Assembly: GCA_030220185.1 (NCBI GenBank)
Contig: JASPKZ010010273.1
Coordinates: 372,001-436,000, forward strand
Reading direction: 5' to 3'
Source: Diploptera punctata
Lineage: Eukaryota; Arthropoda; Insecta; Blattodea; Blaberidae
Length of the DNA: 64,000 nt
In this document: positions 44,327 to 55,149 of the stretch, one piece after another
Layout of the letters: every line of letters starts with the position of its first letter
How positions within the stretch are numbered: the first letter of the stretch is position 1
Notes under the pieces: generated by a model
Database searches by the model: none
Told to the model about the DNA's origin: nothing
Seen by the model: only the letters and a program-made list of their open reading frames with translations
Program-made: the position numbers and the translations under genes

Positions 44327-44359
44327 CTGAAGAAGGTACAGTGTACCGAAACAGCTGTC
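44327..44359 (+). ncRNA. Hammerhead-like motif, P3 right
   Basis: Exact mirror of the left motif. Two intact cores in inverted orientation within 150 bp would give transcripts from either strand one complete motif. Confidence 0.5.
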
Positions 44360-44954
44360 ACTGAATTATATAATAAATATGAAAATCAAATAAAACTACG
44401 TTTTATTTTTATTTAATTAATAAATATGGATTTTCATCAAGTAAACACCAACTCAATTGATTATTTAATTTTTTTCAAAACAGTTGGGACATCAAGAGTC
44501 TCTGTAATGCATAATAGCACGCATTTCCAGAATTGAGCCTATGTTTAATTTCTTTGTGCATCTCATTCCTATTTGTGATTATTGTTCCTAGGTATTTGAA
44601 TTCAGCCACTTCCTCAAAATTTCCCTCATATGTCATTAGCTGTCCATTTCCATTATACCTAGCAATTAATCAAATGTCAGTTAAAGCATGTTAATTCATC
44701 CTATCCTTTTCTGCAACTGGATTGAGATGTAATAATAAATCATAAAATTGATATATTAAATCCCAATAACGCTTCAGCACAAACATGCTTGCATGTGCAC
44801 ACGGGGTGCCTGGAAAGCAGAGTTACATTACCCCAATGATACAATGGGCAATTATTGTTAACGAAGCACCAGGAGAGATTTTAACCTAAACACCTAAATT
44901 CCAGACCATGGACAACCACAGGAATAAAATTCCCTTTAAAGAAAAATGTCTATG

Positions 44955-45035
44955 GTCTGACTGGGAATCGCACCTTGGACGTCATGAACTATAGTTAGAA
45001 ACACTGACCACTATCTCATGAGGTTGATCATTCTT
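44955..45035 (-). repeat. tRNA-like SINE head, diverged
   Basis: Minus-strand CATGAGATAGTGGTCAGTGT (A-box side) and AGGTGCGATTCCCAGTCAGA (B-box side) are spaced as in a tRNA. Possibly the SINE body extends to about 44800 (CCTGGAAAGCAGAGTTAC). Weak support. Confidence 0.4.
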
Positions 45036-45330
45036 TTCAATTTAAAAAATAAAAAGAGATAAAGAAGTAGAATAAGAAAGCATGTCAGACCAAAAACGAA
45101 TAGAATAATATGTAAGTAAATCCAGAACTATATACTTGTCATGACATATCTGAGATATAATAGTTCTACTTATTTGGGGACACTGGAGAAATTAGTGTCT
45201 ATCTACACTTTGGAGTTCAAATATGCACATATTTAATATTTAATTTTAGGAAGTTATATTTTGAGGTTATTTTAATTATATTATTTTTGGTCTGGACATC
45301 TTACCTCAATATTAATGTTGATTTGTTCTT

Positions 45331-45365
45331 GGACATGTTTCAAAACAATTCTGTTTTATCGTCAG
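45331..45365 (-). ncRNA. Hammerhead-like motif, P5b left
   Basis: Minus strand: CTGACGA, unpaired T, helix II AAAACA/TGTTTT with loop GAAT, GAAAC, AT, GTC. A perfect core with GUC cleavage triplet and 2-bp helix III. Helix I is not obvious locally. Confidence 0.52.
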
Positions 45366-45963
45366 CTTTCCCAGACTGGTTTTATTTATGTTGCACCACC
45401 TGGATGTCGATGTCAGCTCCATCCGTGGTTGGCCAAAGAACCTCCAAACAAGGTCACCCTCCATCGGAATATCAAAATTCATAACTCTGTTTCTGTTCTT
45501 CTGAATATAAATTTTTTCCCAAATAGTCAGCTCTTTTGTATTTTCTAACTGTTTTAATAATCTAGTGTCTGAATTTATATCTTATATATAGATATATATA
45601 GGGAAAACAAAAAGAAACCTAAAAATTAGAACCAAAGGACACATAAGAAATATTAAAAATGGAGAAATTGAAAATCTGCAGTGGCTGCTCATGTTTGGTC
45701 TGAAAAACATAATATAAATTCAGACACTTAAATTATTAAAACAGTTAGAAAAGACAAAAGAGCTGACTATTTGGGAAAAAATTTATATTCAGAAGAACAT
45801 AAAGGGGGGAAGGGGGGGAAGTGGAACAGAGTTATGAATTTTGATATTCCGATGGAGGGTGACCTTGTTTGGAGGTTCTTTGGCCAACCACAGGATGGAG
45901 CTGACATCGACATCCAGGTGGTGGCAACATAATGCAACATAAATAAAAACAAGTCTGGGAAAG

Positions 45964-45997
45964 CTGACGATATAACAGAATTGTTTTGAAACATGTC
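45964..45997 (+). ncRNA. Hammerhead-like motif, P5b right
   Basis: CTGACGA, T, ATAACA/TGTTTT with one mismatch, GAAAC, AT, GTC. Slightly weaker helix II than the left arm. 63221-63251 is a further, broken relative. Confidence 0.48.
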
Positions 45998-46179
45998 CAA
46001 GAACAAATCAACATTAATATTGAGGTAAGATGTCCAGACCAAAAATAATATAATGCACATATTTACTGTCTAAAATATTGCAGATTAATGTCCTGTAACG
46101 TCCATTGTTAACTAATATTGTTAACATGCCATTCAAAAAGCGAGTACTGTACATTTTTAGGCAGCTTTTATTTTCAGTA

Positions 46180-46442
46180 GGAGCATGCAGAGCATAGTAG
46201 TTAAGGCAATACCCTACAAGCTGGAAAATTGAGGGTTCGAAACCCAGTGGGTTCAGGATTTTTAAACTGACAAACATAAATGGGTACCAGATGCTTGTTC
46301 AAGGATAAAGACAGCCATCATGCATTTGGCTGACAACCTGGCTAACATCAAGTCATGATTGTCTAGAAAAAGTGGGAGCCTTAACCTCCCACTACCCCAA
46401 AGGCCTCCTAAAGTCTGTAGTGGGATCACTTTACCTTTTTTT
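46180..46442 (+). repeat. tRNA-derived SINE, family F, copy 1
   Basis: Head GAGCATGCAGAGCATAGTAG with A box TAGTAGTTAAGG and B box GGGTTCGAAACCC, then TCAGGATTTTTAAACTGAC and a tail GTAGTGGGATCACTTTACC. A second, less eroded copy lies inverted at 47572-47872. Confidence 0.8.
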
Positions 46443-46689
46443 ATCATCAACATAGAATAGTATAAAAGCAAATGCATATTTTCAAAGTTCCACCTTCCAC
46501 TATACTTGTTTATAATACATGGCAAGTGAGTTTATTTATTAATAAAAATATAACTTTTTAATTTAAACATAAAATTGATAGGAAGTTACGCTGTAGGGTA
46601 TTTTATCAAAGAAATTGAATTGGTTATTTCATCTTACTTCATAATTTAATAAATTACCATGAAGATATTTTTGCTCCACCAAAAAAAAA

Positions 46690-47145
46690 ATATATCAAAC
46701 CATAATTCAGAGCATTTTAACATATGGTACTGAAGTTTGGCAAATTCCTACCAGGTAAATGAAAAGAATTTTAAGTACAGAAATGGATGTTTTAAGAAGA
46801 TCAGCTGGAAAATCTAGAATGGATAAAATACAAAATAAAAAAATAAGGGAAATTATGGGTGTACAAGAAGAGCCAGACATCATAGACATTGTAGAAAAGA
46901 AAAGATTACAGTGGTATGGGCATGTCAAAAGAATGCCAGAGCAAAGATTGCCTAAAATTGTTATGGAATGAATCCCAATGGAAAGGAGGAAGACCGAAGA
47001 AAACTTGGATAGAAGGTGTACAAGCGGCTATGAATATCAGAGGATTGGAGGAAGATCAATGGATGGACAGAGAGGAATGGCATTTGGTTTCCGGAAGACG
47101 ATGGCAGCTGTCATGATACCGTATGATGATGATGATACCATGAAG
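46690..47145 (+). pseudogene. LINE 3'-end fragment with GATGAT tail
   Basis: Reading TILTYGTEVWQI-like, RRSAGKSRMDKIQNKKIRE, IVEKKRLQWYGHVKRMPEQR, GGRPKKTWIEGVQAAMNIRG, then GATGATGATGAT. This matches the C-terminal architecture of RTE-like LINEs (xxLxWxGHVxRM, GRPxxxW) but a different subfamily from copies A-D. One frameshift near 46970. Confidence 0.75.
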
Positions 47146-47345
47146 ATATAGAGTTAAAGAAATGTATGTATCATCATTTGGCACACAACAAATTTCAAAA
47201 AGTACTCACAAATTCAATATCAGCTTGCACAAAAACACAAACTAGATATAAAAAATTAAGATAAGCAATCAAGAATTTATGATGTTAAAGTGTAAATTAA
47301 TATATTCGGCTACTTTTCTGAATTATTTCAGAATAGAATAATTTC

Positions 47346-47412
47346 TGCCTGAAACCGGGATTTGAACACAAGACCTCCACCATTTGTTACACCACTTGAG
47401 CTACTCAGGCAA
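47346..47412 (-). repeat. tRNA-like SINE head
   Basis: Minus strand GCCTGAGTAGCTCAAGTGG (A box), GTGTTCAAATCCCGG (B box). Flanked by AGAATAATTTCTGCCTG. Anticodon arm degraded. A sister head in opposite orientation lies at 48209-48290. Confidence 0.6.
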
Positions 47413-47571
47413 TCCTTGTCCTGAAACAATTTTTTTCTCTCATAATTCTGTACACCAGTAGCAGTGAAACTTCATTCACAGTGCAATTGGGTTGCTTCCG
47501 AAACAAGATGACATTATGATGGGATTTTTTATAATAATTTAAGCTATAAGATTATTATGATGATATTAAAG

Positions 47572-47872
47572 TAAAGTGATCCCACTAAAGGCCTCGGGAG
47601 GCCCTTGGGGTAGTAGGAGGTTAAGGCTTCCACTTTTTTTTCTTGACAATCGGCACTTGATGTCAGCCGGATTGTCAGCCCTGCGTGACAGCCGCCTTTA
47701 CCCCAGAACAAGTGTTTGGTACTCATTTCAATTAGAGGCTGAGTCGACCCCAGGGCCATAATGCCACCAGAAGGTTTGGGTCAGTTTAAAAATCCTGACT
47801 CCATTGGGAATCGAACCCTCGACCTTCTGACTTGTAGTGCAGTGCCTTAACCACTACGCATGGCGTGCCCCT
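47572..47872 (-). repeat. tRNA-derived SINE, family F, copy 2
   Basis: Minus strand head GGCACGCCATGCGTAGTGGT, B box GGGTTCGATTCCC, body CAGGATTTTTAAACTGACCC and AAACACTTGTTCTGGGGTAA, tail to GGGATCACTTTACTTT. Less decayed than copy 1. Confidence 0.82.
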
Positions 47873-48208
47873 TATGATGATATGTTAAGTAAATTAATAT
47901 TATGCAGCTAAAGCTATTATCATGATCGAAATTAAGTAAATTAATAAACACAGTTATGCTATATATAGTAAAGAGAAAAATTTTTGCCTGAAACTTCAAC
48001 TTTTCGTGCTATTGAAGTGTAAATTAACATACTCAGGCTAATCATCTGAATCAATTCTGAAGAGAAAATTTTTTGTCTGAAGCAGGATTTGAATGAAAAA
48101 CAAGGTTGGAGGTTTTGCTAAATATTACCTTGAATGAAGTGTCGCGGCTACGGCGGGTTAGGCAAAATATTTGATAAAAGAGGGAAAAAGTGTGTCATGA
48201 ACAGAGAT

Positions 48209-48290
48209 TGTCTGAGTAGCTCAAGTGGTTAGAAAGACAAACCAATTGGTGATGACTCCGGAGGTCTTAAGTCAAATCCTGCTTCAGGCA
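48209..48290 (+). repeat. tRNA-like SINE head
   Basis: GTCTGAGTAGCTCAAGTGG (A box), long variable region, AGTCAAATCCTGC (B-box-like) and TCAGGC closing the acceptor. Inverted relative to 47346-47412. Confidence 0.55.
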
Positions 48291-48344
48291 AATTTTCTCT
48301 CTTGGGTTTGTGTTTTAAATCATGGTTCAGGCAGAATTTTTTCT

Positions 48345-49245
48345 CTTTAGATCAGGAATTTACCAAATAAAATGTGAGAAATGTGAAAAAATCAACATAA
48401 GGAAAACTTAAAAAAAAAACTTAATGAAAAAACACCTAAGATATAAAAGAATAAAAATATGGAGGCACTATAAAAAAAGCAGTAGGTGAGTACGGTGTTC
48501 ATGGGTGGGAAGGAAAAAGAAGAAAAAAAAAAAATAGTTAAATAATGGGATAAAATAATTGCTTTAGTTACAACAAAACTCACAGCTTGGTAGAAACATC
48601 TACATCCAAAAAAAATAGAGACAAGATAATGATCTTATAATTCCTGGGAAAAATAATTTGATCACATGATTCATCTGCCTAATCCCAGAGGGAGAGAATA
48701 TAAAAGAGCTCCAACGGTTATCGTAACAGTTGGTCTTTGGTTGAGAATGTGGGTAATAACCTTCAAAATTCTTCTAAAGGGAGGAGAGAGTAAAGTATGA
48801 GGTTTTTTTTGTAAGCCTATGTTTTCCCTTTACAGAGATTTAGGTGCTCTCTCCCTACAGGGAAGAATTTGAACCATACTAATTTAGTTACACTTGTTTT
48901 TCTATAGATGTCATTTTGAGTGGTACGTGGTCAGCGTTCCGCCTCATACTGACATCTTGGAAACCAAGGTAGTACTAGGATGAGAAAATTCGGTAAATTT
49001 TGCTTAGAGGACTTTTCATTCAGGCTTAAGGATTTTTTACGAGCCTGAAAATCTTCAGACTCGGGACCCATGGCTTAAAGTCCCTCCCAGAGGACTTGCT
49101 CCTTTGGATTTTTCCGTCCTAAAAAATCCATCGACCCCGGCCAGGTTTGAACCCGCGACCCTCGGGACCAGAGGCAAGGAGCATAACCACTAGTCCACCG
49201 CGGCCGACTATGAGGTGAGAGTAAATAACCGATTAAATTTCTTTG
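48345..49245 (+). pseudogene. Penelope-like element 3' remnant, split by a SINE
   Basis: Decayed plus-strand GIY-YIG reading GIYQIKCEKCEKINIRKT near 48355, ETSTSKKNRDKIMIL and IPGKNNLIT-FICLIPEGENI near 48600-48690, then AAAGTATGAGG. SINE E interrupts the terminal repeat and ACTATGAGGTGAGAG follows it. The hammerhead-like box is not recognisable. Confidence 0.6.
48804..49209 (-). repeat. tRNA-derived SINE, family E, copy 2
   Basis: The minus-strand head is at the right end (GGCCGCGGTGGACTAGTGGT, B box GGGTTCAAACCTGG) and the poly-A end at the left (T-run at 48804). TATGAGG on both sides (48797-48803 and about 49210-49216) is the target duplication, so it inserted in a PLE terminal repeat. 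Confidence 0.87.
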
Positions 49246-49358
49246 AGATCTTTTTGACTTTGATTAATATCCCATTTAAATATAAGTCCTTGATTTTAGT
49301 ATTTAAATGATACATAGAGCATCTGTAATAAACCTCAACAGCCTACAAAAGAACTCAC

Positions 49359-49563
49359 CATCATCATTAGAGACATAAGATGTTTCTCCTGTTGTTTCAA
49401 TATAATTTTCTTGTTTCTCTTCATTCTTCAACTCCAAATTCTTTGATATAGCTGATGATTGAGATTCTGTAGGTGATCTTTTCATATGGCGAGCTGAAGA
49501 GTTTGACAGAACTGGCGAGGGAGGAGTGTCAACAGCAATACTTTGATCTACATCATCACTTAC
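49359..49563 (-). CDS. BLM: BLM N-terminal exon
   Basis: Encodes VSDDVDQSIAVDTPPSPVLS, NSSARHMKRSPTESQSSAIS, then KNEEKQENYIETTGET and SNDDG. A disordered acidic/serine-rich stretch with TPPSP and RSP sites that could be phosphorylated by proline-directed kinases (inference). Acceptor AACATTTCAG precedes GTAAGTGATG and donor GTGAGT follows GATGATG. Phase 0 in, phase 1 out, consistent with the 41.9 kb exon. Confidence 0.75.
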
Positions 49564-49564
49564 C

Positions 49565-50215
49565 TGAAATGTTTAAATATTGTAACTCTCGTACAATAAC
49601 ATGAAATTTGACCAGTCAATGTTAATCTTGTAAAGTATTGACAAAAACATGGTCCTATTAAAATTAAATGTATATTTCTTCTTCAAAGAAATTTCATTTA
49701 CTTTTATAACCCTGCTCCCAATTTACTCATAAAATATAAAACTAATGAAATATTAAGAAAAATCTTTCCATCAAATATGAGGTTTATTAATATTTAAAAT
49801 CGAAATAGTTGTAGAACTCAGGGATATTTTACTTGCAGAATCAGATATTTTATTAGGCAATCAAATTGCACAATGTTGTATTTATTTTAAGTTAAATAAT
49901 TTTATCATAAAAACACTATAACATATTAATCATTGGACAAATAATACAATATCTTAATGAAAATTATCATAATTCAAACTACACTTCAAAAGTATATTCA
50001 CTAATGGAGCATGTTGCCTGACTTTGATGTGTATTGTGATAAATTGTTGGCTGGGTTTTGAATTTTGCAGGTGATGCCAAGAGTTGGTTCTCGCCTTGTA
50101 TGGTAGAGAGGACTTCATGAGCCGATGACTCACAAATCGAAAATCCTGGGGAGAAAATTCCACATGCGTCTATACCTACATTCTGGAAAGGTCAGTTCTC
50201 GAGAAGTGTCTTATT
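49565..50215. other. BLM intron, nothing recognised
   Basis: AT-rich, no domain-bearing ORF, no clear repeat ends. Confidence 0.45.
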
Positions 50216-50217
50216 GG

Positions 50218-50545
50218 GGTACCAGATTATTTTTAAAAATCTCCATGGCGCAACAGCTGTATAAGGCCCTTGACATACCAGCCGGCTGCTGGCTTCACAT
50301 CAACATGTGAGATAGATGATCATACAGCCAGTGTAGGGGTGACACATGGTCAGCATGTCGGGTCCTGGAGCTGCTATTTATTGTAGCTACCCAAATTCCT
50401 CATGATACTGGGTGGACACCAATCCCACACTGGCCGAAATTCCATGAGAAAATTTCTTCCCCCATGGGAACTCGAATCAGCGCAAGTCCCACAGCTCTGT
50501 GCCAAGGCATCTTGACTTAACCACTCAGCTACAGTGCAGGACAAT
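50218..50545 (-). repeat. tRNA-derived SINE, family D
   Basis: Minus strand: head near 50460-50545 (GTAGCTGAGTGGTTAAGTCA, B box GATTCGAGTTCCC), body TTTCTCATGGAATTTCGGCC and GGGTAGCTACAATAAATAGC, 3' part AGCCAGCAGCCGGCTGG. Same order as 40551-40889. Confidence 0.83.
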
Positions 50546-50549
50546 TATT

Positions 50550-51335
50550 TCTACCCTTGCATAATAAGGATGTGCGAGGTGAGACGAGCCAGTTGTGTCC
50601 AAAGTGTGTAAGACAGAGAAGATGTGTTATGAGAAGCTATTGATGAGCATGAAGAACTGAATTATAAAATAAATGTATTTGCAATAGATTCATTTAACAG
50701 AAAATTATTTGTGTGTATGAAGTTAAATAGTGAGAAAGTAATAAAGTGTATTTAGAAATTTTGTGTAACATCTATGAAGTGAATTTAATGAAATTTGACT
50801 GTGACAATATTATCACTGACCATGTGGATGTCTCTGTATTGACAATATAGATTTTTATAAGTAATCGGTTTTTGAAATATTAAAATAAAGGAAGATGTTT
50901 TACATGAATAAAAATGTCTTCCAATTATACAGTGTCCACATAATGAAAAATCACATCTAATGTTCCATCCATTTTTAATTCTCTCTCGCCCACTATCCAC
51001 ATAGGTCAATCAGCAAGAATTTGATCCTTTACTTGCCTTCCTATTGCTTCTAAGAAAATGAAGATAGCATTGCAACACCTTGCAACTGGTTTGAAATCTA
51101 TGATTTCTGATGCTATGTCTGATGTGGTGAGAGGAATCCATTAGGCAATTGCAACTTTTCCCCCCCCTCTATCTATAAGAGGGATGCTTTAGATATTGCT
51201 TTCTTCTTGTGCAAATCCTACGTGGCTATCTGTCCTGTACATCTTCTGACTCAATCCTTTCATGCTCATTGCTTCCATTTTCTCATTTATTCAAGATTTT
51301 CTCAATAATAATAATAATACTAATAATAAACAACA
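50550..51335. other. BLM intron, nothing recognised
   Basis: No domain or repeat boundary seen. An AATAATAAT-type simple repeat lies near 51303-51330. Confidence 0.45.
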
Positions 51336-51339
51336 ACAG

Positions 51340-51500
51340 ATTTATATTTGAAGAGAAAAATTTTTGCCTAGACCAAGACTCGAACCCGAACATTTCAGTG
51401 AGAAATGTTAAATCAATAATAAAAACATCATTAGAAAACAACAGATTTATTTTACCTGGCACAATTAAGGCCTTAAGGCCTTGTCTACCACTCAAGCAGG
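51340..51500 (-). repeat. Joined fragments: SINE family A 3' end and CR1-like LINE tail
   Basis: 51340-51415 has TTTGAAGAGAAAAATTTTTG, GACTCGAACCCG and the SINE 3' body with most of the head deleted. 51436-51495 (ATTTATTTTACCTGGCACAA, AAGGCCTTAAGGCCTTGTC) matches the 3' end of the LINE at 55.6 kb, minus strand. Confidence 0.55.
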
Positions 51501-52010
51501 TTAGAAAAAAATAAAAAATTACTGTTACATCTAAATTACAATAAACAAAATTATTACATAGTGTATCTACAAATATTATTTACAATATATTTTGATTTAG
51601 ATTTTAGATTTAACAAATTAAATATAAAATATACAAGAAAGAAAAATGAGAAAAAAATTGTCAGAATAAATTTAGTTTGAGAAAAATTGATTATTTAACA
51701 ACAAGTAAAATGTACTTTAAACCATAAGCGTAGACTTAGAATAGTGTTATACGTTCATGTGGAGTTGCTCCTCACATGATATTTGAGCTCATCCCTCTTG
51801 TAGGAGGTCCTAGCCTTCCGTGAGACACAGTGGCTTATTCATTCATTCAAATGTATAAGCTTGATTTAAAAGTGTCATAAGTCTTCTTTCCTCTTGTCTT
51901 CCCCAAGGTTCCCATTGATGAGTTAATTTAGGCTATCTGTCCTCTCCCATGTTCATCACATACCTTAACAATAGATTTAGATTACTTATTTCAGGAATTC
52001 ACTTATTTCA
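51500..52010. other. BLM intron, nothing recognised
   Basis: AT-rich to 51720, then a more balanced stretch with no coding domain. Confidence 0.4.
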
Positions 52011-52011
52011 G

Positions 52012-53412
52012 GAATTCACACTATGAGGTTCATTCATTTAGGTAAAATTTTTTATCACTCACTTCATATTATTCTTCTTATTTTAATATAAACTAGTTTT
52101 GGAACTTTGTTTCCATTCCATCTTCAGTATTTTCACAACCGTTGTTCTGTCATCTTGAAAAGCCTTCTTTCGCTCCTTCCATTGGCAGACTGAAAAACCT
52201 CAAAACCTCAAGCATTCTCCTCAGGAATTTCAAAGTTCATCAATTTCTCCTTTTTGCTCCATTGAATATAGATCTTTCCACTATTTATTTTAATAATTTA
52301 GCCTTCTTCTCAATAAGATTTTTTCATTGCAGATTTTTCTACTTCCCCTTTCTTGATGTTCCTGAGGTGTTCTTTCACTCTAGTTTTCAAATTTCTCTTA
52401 GTTTTTCCTATGTAGAATTTCTCACATTTAATCTGATAAATCCCTGATTTGTTTTCTTCTTTTATTTTCTCATTTGTATTAGGTCTAATCAATCTACTGA
52501 TGCTATAGTAATTTTTGAGTGCCAATCTTATGTTGAAATCTTTAATTTTTTTTTTAAACTTGAGGTGCTTCAATGGATATGTGAATTTCCTGAATTTTCC
52601 ATTTTCTTCTTTTCCTTTTAGAAGAGTGCTTTAATTAATAATTTTTCATCTTTTGAACTAATTTATTTTCTTGTGTACCATTCTTTCTTGAAAACCATTT
52701 TTTGTAGCTACTTTGATTATGTGTTCTTTTTCATAATTTTCTTTGTTCTTGGATATGTTTACTAATCCATGTACCAAACTATTCAAAACTGCTACTTTGT
52801 GAGCTATATGATTGAAACCTGTAGCTTTTATATAGTTATCTATGTGTGTCTTCTTTCTGTATATTCCAAATTCTATCTCATTTTCTTCATTCCTTTTTAA
52901 GTTGAGATCTAAAAATTGGTATTTCTCTATTAATTTCTGTTTCCATAGTGGACCGTATAGTTTTACTTTGAATGTTCAATCATTTCAATGCATCATCTAT
53001 CTGTTTATGATTAACTATTGCAATTATGTCATCCACATATCTGCACCAGAACTTGAAAATTAAATGATGTCCACTAATTATCTTGTGTTCAAAATTCCCC
53101 ATGATCAGATTAGCTAAGAATGGAGATAAAGGGTTTCTCATCGAAAGTCCTGAATTTTGTTTATAGAATCTCCCATTGTAGGTGAAAAACATATTATCAA
53201 TACACAATTTAGTTAAAGTTTTGTATTTGATTATCTTTTCTTTTTCAATTTTATTACTGTTCAGCCAAATCTCTAAAATTTCCATAGTTTTGTCCTTAGG
53301 AATGCTTGGAAACAACATCAAAAGAAACTAATCTGTCTGATGATTGTAGTTGTATGTTTTTTAGTTTCTTTACCAATTCATATGAGGTGAGTGATAAAAA
53401 ATGTTATCTAAA
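52012..53412 (-). pseudogene. Longest Penelope-like element, RT plus GIY-YIG
   Basis: Minus strand. 52980-53321 carries RT motifs: KTMEILEIWLNS, FYKQNSGLSMRNPLSPFLAN (PLE block B', G changed to R after GLSM), WCRYVDDIIAIV (catalytic YVDD). Downstream decayed linker, then 52310-52573 with SGIYQIKCEKFYIGKTKRNL (GIY-YIG, compressed by a small deletion), KTRVKEHLRNIKKGEVEKSA. Bounded by inverted TTTATCACTCACTTCATATT and CATATGAGGTGAGTGATAAA, i.e. short inverted terminal segments. The box at 52100-52135 has CTGAAGA and GGAA/TTCC but AAAAC. 5'-truncated in RT, inactive. Confidence 0.85.
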
Positions 53413-53419
53413 TAAATAG

Positions 53420-54055
53420 GTTTTGATCCTTATTAGTATGATTTCTTTTCCATCTATATTATTCCTAATATCTGAATCTTTTTTATACATACATAGTCCA
53501 CTCAACATGTCAGAAGTTGCTTGTTACAATATGACTACAAATTTGGCTATCTTTCAATGCCTTGATGTTGAAACAAAATATGATATGCTATCTTTATCAG
53601 TTATTTTTTAATTGGGAAAATAGGGAAAGAATGACTTGGCTCAACAATCCCAGAAGCTATGGCAACAACTTTTATTTATTTACAAAAAGTAATTCTTAAA
53701 AGGTTTTTAATTTTAAATTAAGTACTTTACAATTTTTAATTATATTTTTAAGCTGAAACTTCCAGATCCAGAAACTAATTCTGAATGCAGAGTTATACTA
53801 ATCACTATCTACCTCAGACATCTCACATTTTGTTTATTAGGACAAATTACAAGGGTCATGCTGAAAGTCATGAATAATGTTGTTACAATTCCAATTTCAA
53901 CAATGTAACAAAACAGCTGCATGATCAAAATCTAAAGACTCTACACTATTGAGACATTATGACATTATTAGCTTCAATCACATGACCTCAGACAATATTT
54001 GCAAAATTACTAAGATCAATGTTTCATTTTGACAGCATAGTGTCACTGAATTTCT
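53420..54055. other. BLM intron, nothing recognised
   Basis: No domain-bearing ORF or repeat end seen. Confidence 0.4.
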
Positions 54056-54059
54056 TGAT

Positions 54060-55060
54060 AGAGAGGAAAAATTTGCTGCTGAAATTCACTTCAGATTTCA
54101 GCTTGCATATGAATGTATAGCATATATGGGCGCCAGCAGTGTTTGAGATGGATGAAACATTTCAAAGATTGGAACACAAGCATCCAAAATGAGCCCCATA
54201 ACTGTTATATTTGAATTGCCTCCATGGGATGCGACAAGGAAAGAGTTAATGAGTTGGTTAGAGAAGAGACATATAATGTTACTGTGAATGAAATCACAGT
54301 AAAACTTACAACAGGACATAATGCAGTCCAGAAATAAATTTAAAGCATGGGTTATCAAAAAGTTTGTTTCTGTTGAGTTCACGTTTATTGACTGAAGACC
54401 ACAAGGTTCAGAGAAAACCATAATCACTTAAGGTCTTCTTCAGAGATTTCAAAATAAAGGAGACAATTTTTGATAAGCATTTTGACAGGCTATGAAAGCT
54501 GGTTTCATCATTATGAGCCTCAAACAAAATTCCAGAATGTGAAATGGCACCATTTAGATTTACTGTCAAAAAAGAAAGCAAGGATAGTGTGATCAGTTGG
54601 GAAAGTTATGGGCAGTGTCTTCTGGGATGTGAAGAGATATATTCTAGTTAAATTTCTTGAATCTGGACAGGCCATAAATACATTCAAACACTTTTGAAGC
54701 TCTGTTGTGCATTGCACTATAAATGTCCTGGAAAGAAGGTAATTTTGCAACACGATAACACACTGCCACATATTGCCTGTGTCACCGAGGAGAAAATAAG
54801 GAAATTTGGGTGAGAAACTCTTCCACATCCTCCCTATAGCCTTCACTTGGCATCCTCCAACTATCACATCTCCAGTCCTGTGAAAGAACAGCTGAAAAGC
54901 TAATGCTAATGAGATACTGGAGGACATCCAAAAGTGGTGAGTCAGTGGCTTTGGGCAGCTGGAATAGATTTCTACTGCAAGGGATTTTCAAATTGCAGAA
55001 TGGTGTGAAAATGTGTGCAAAGAAATAAAGAATAAGTGGAATAGTAACAGAAAAGCCTTT
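54060..55060 (+). pseudogene. Degraded mariner transposase
   Basis: Plus-strand readings in several frames follow mariner order: TVKLTTGHNAVQK-like near 54300, DHKVQRKP region, ESWFHHYEPQTKFQNVKWHH (about 54490-54550), LQHDNTLPHIA region near 54745, LPHPPYSLHLASSNYH (about 54820-54865, where S-L-H-L replaces S-P-D-L), and a C-terminal NRFLLQGIFKLQNGVKMCAK. Many stops and a changed third-Asp motif. No intact TIRs were found. Much older than the copy at 18.5 kb. Confidence 0.75.
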
Positions 55061-55149
55061 AGATTAAGATATGTACCTAATTTATCTAAAAAACAAAAAT
55101 TAAGATTCATAATAGGTTGCTCATAACTTTCAATATGGTCATCATATTA

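Larger units (their letters stand above)
44147..44475. mobile_element. P3 fold-back with two hammerhead-like motifs
   Basis: Inverted arms of about 130 bp (TTTTATTTGATTTTCATATT and complement) centred near 44290. A short (ACACAATTCATAA) repeat pair lies at the centre. The right side continues to TCAAGTAAACACCAACTCAA, the family's outer end. Related hairpins: 5975-6170 and 63355-63415. No protein coding remains, so the PLE assignment is by analogy of ribozyme and fold-back layout. Confidence 0.7.
43238..44658 (-). pseudogene. RTE-like LINE copy D with two later insertions
   Basis: LINE sequence at 43238-43723 and 44476-44658 (minus): the C-terminal RWAGYVT-like, RPRLRWENSINYDLREVDY and IFGPKRDEQTGEWRRLHN region, then the upstream YLGTIITNRNEMHKEIKHR region. 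The 3' tail is AACTAGCTAACTAACTCGCT on the plus strand. A SINE (43724-44120) and a P3 hairpin (about 44147-44475) sit inside. Frames are broken by several small deletions. Confidence 0.85.
45240..46062. mobile_element. Fold-back PLE remnant, family P5b
   Basis: The left arm (minus) from GGTCTGGACATCTTACCTCA and the right arm (plus) to GAGGTAAGATGTCCAGACC. The plus arm has GIY-YIG remnants near 45585-45680 (IYIGKTKRNLKIRTKGH, NIKNGEIENLQWLLMFGL), then the C-terminus NFDIPMEGDLVWRFFGQPQD. The left arm mirrors the C-terminus. A G-run (45806-45821) disrupts the frame. Both arms have hammerhead-like cores. Confidence 0.78.
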
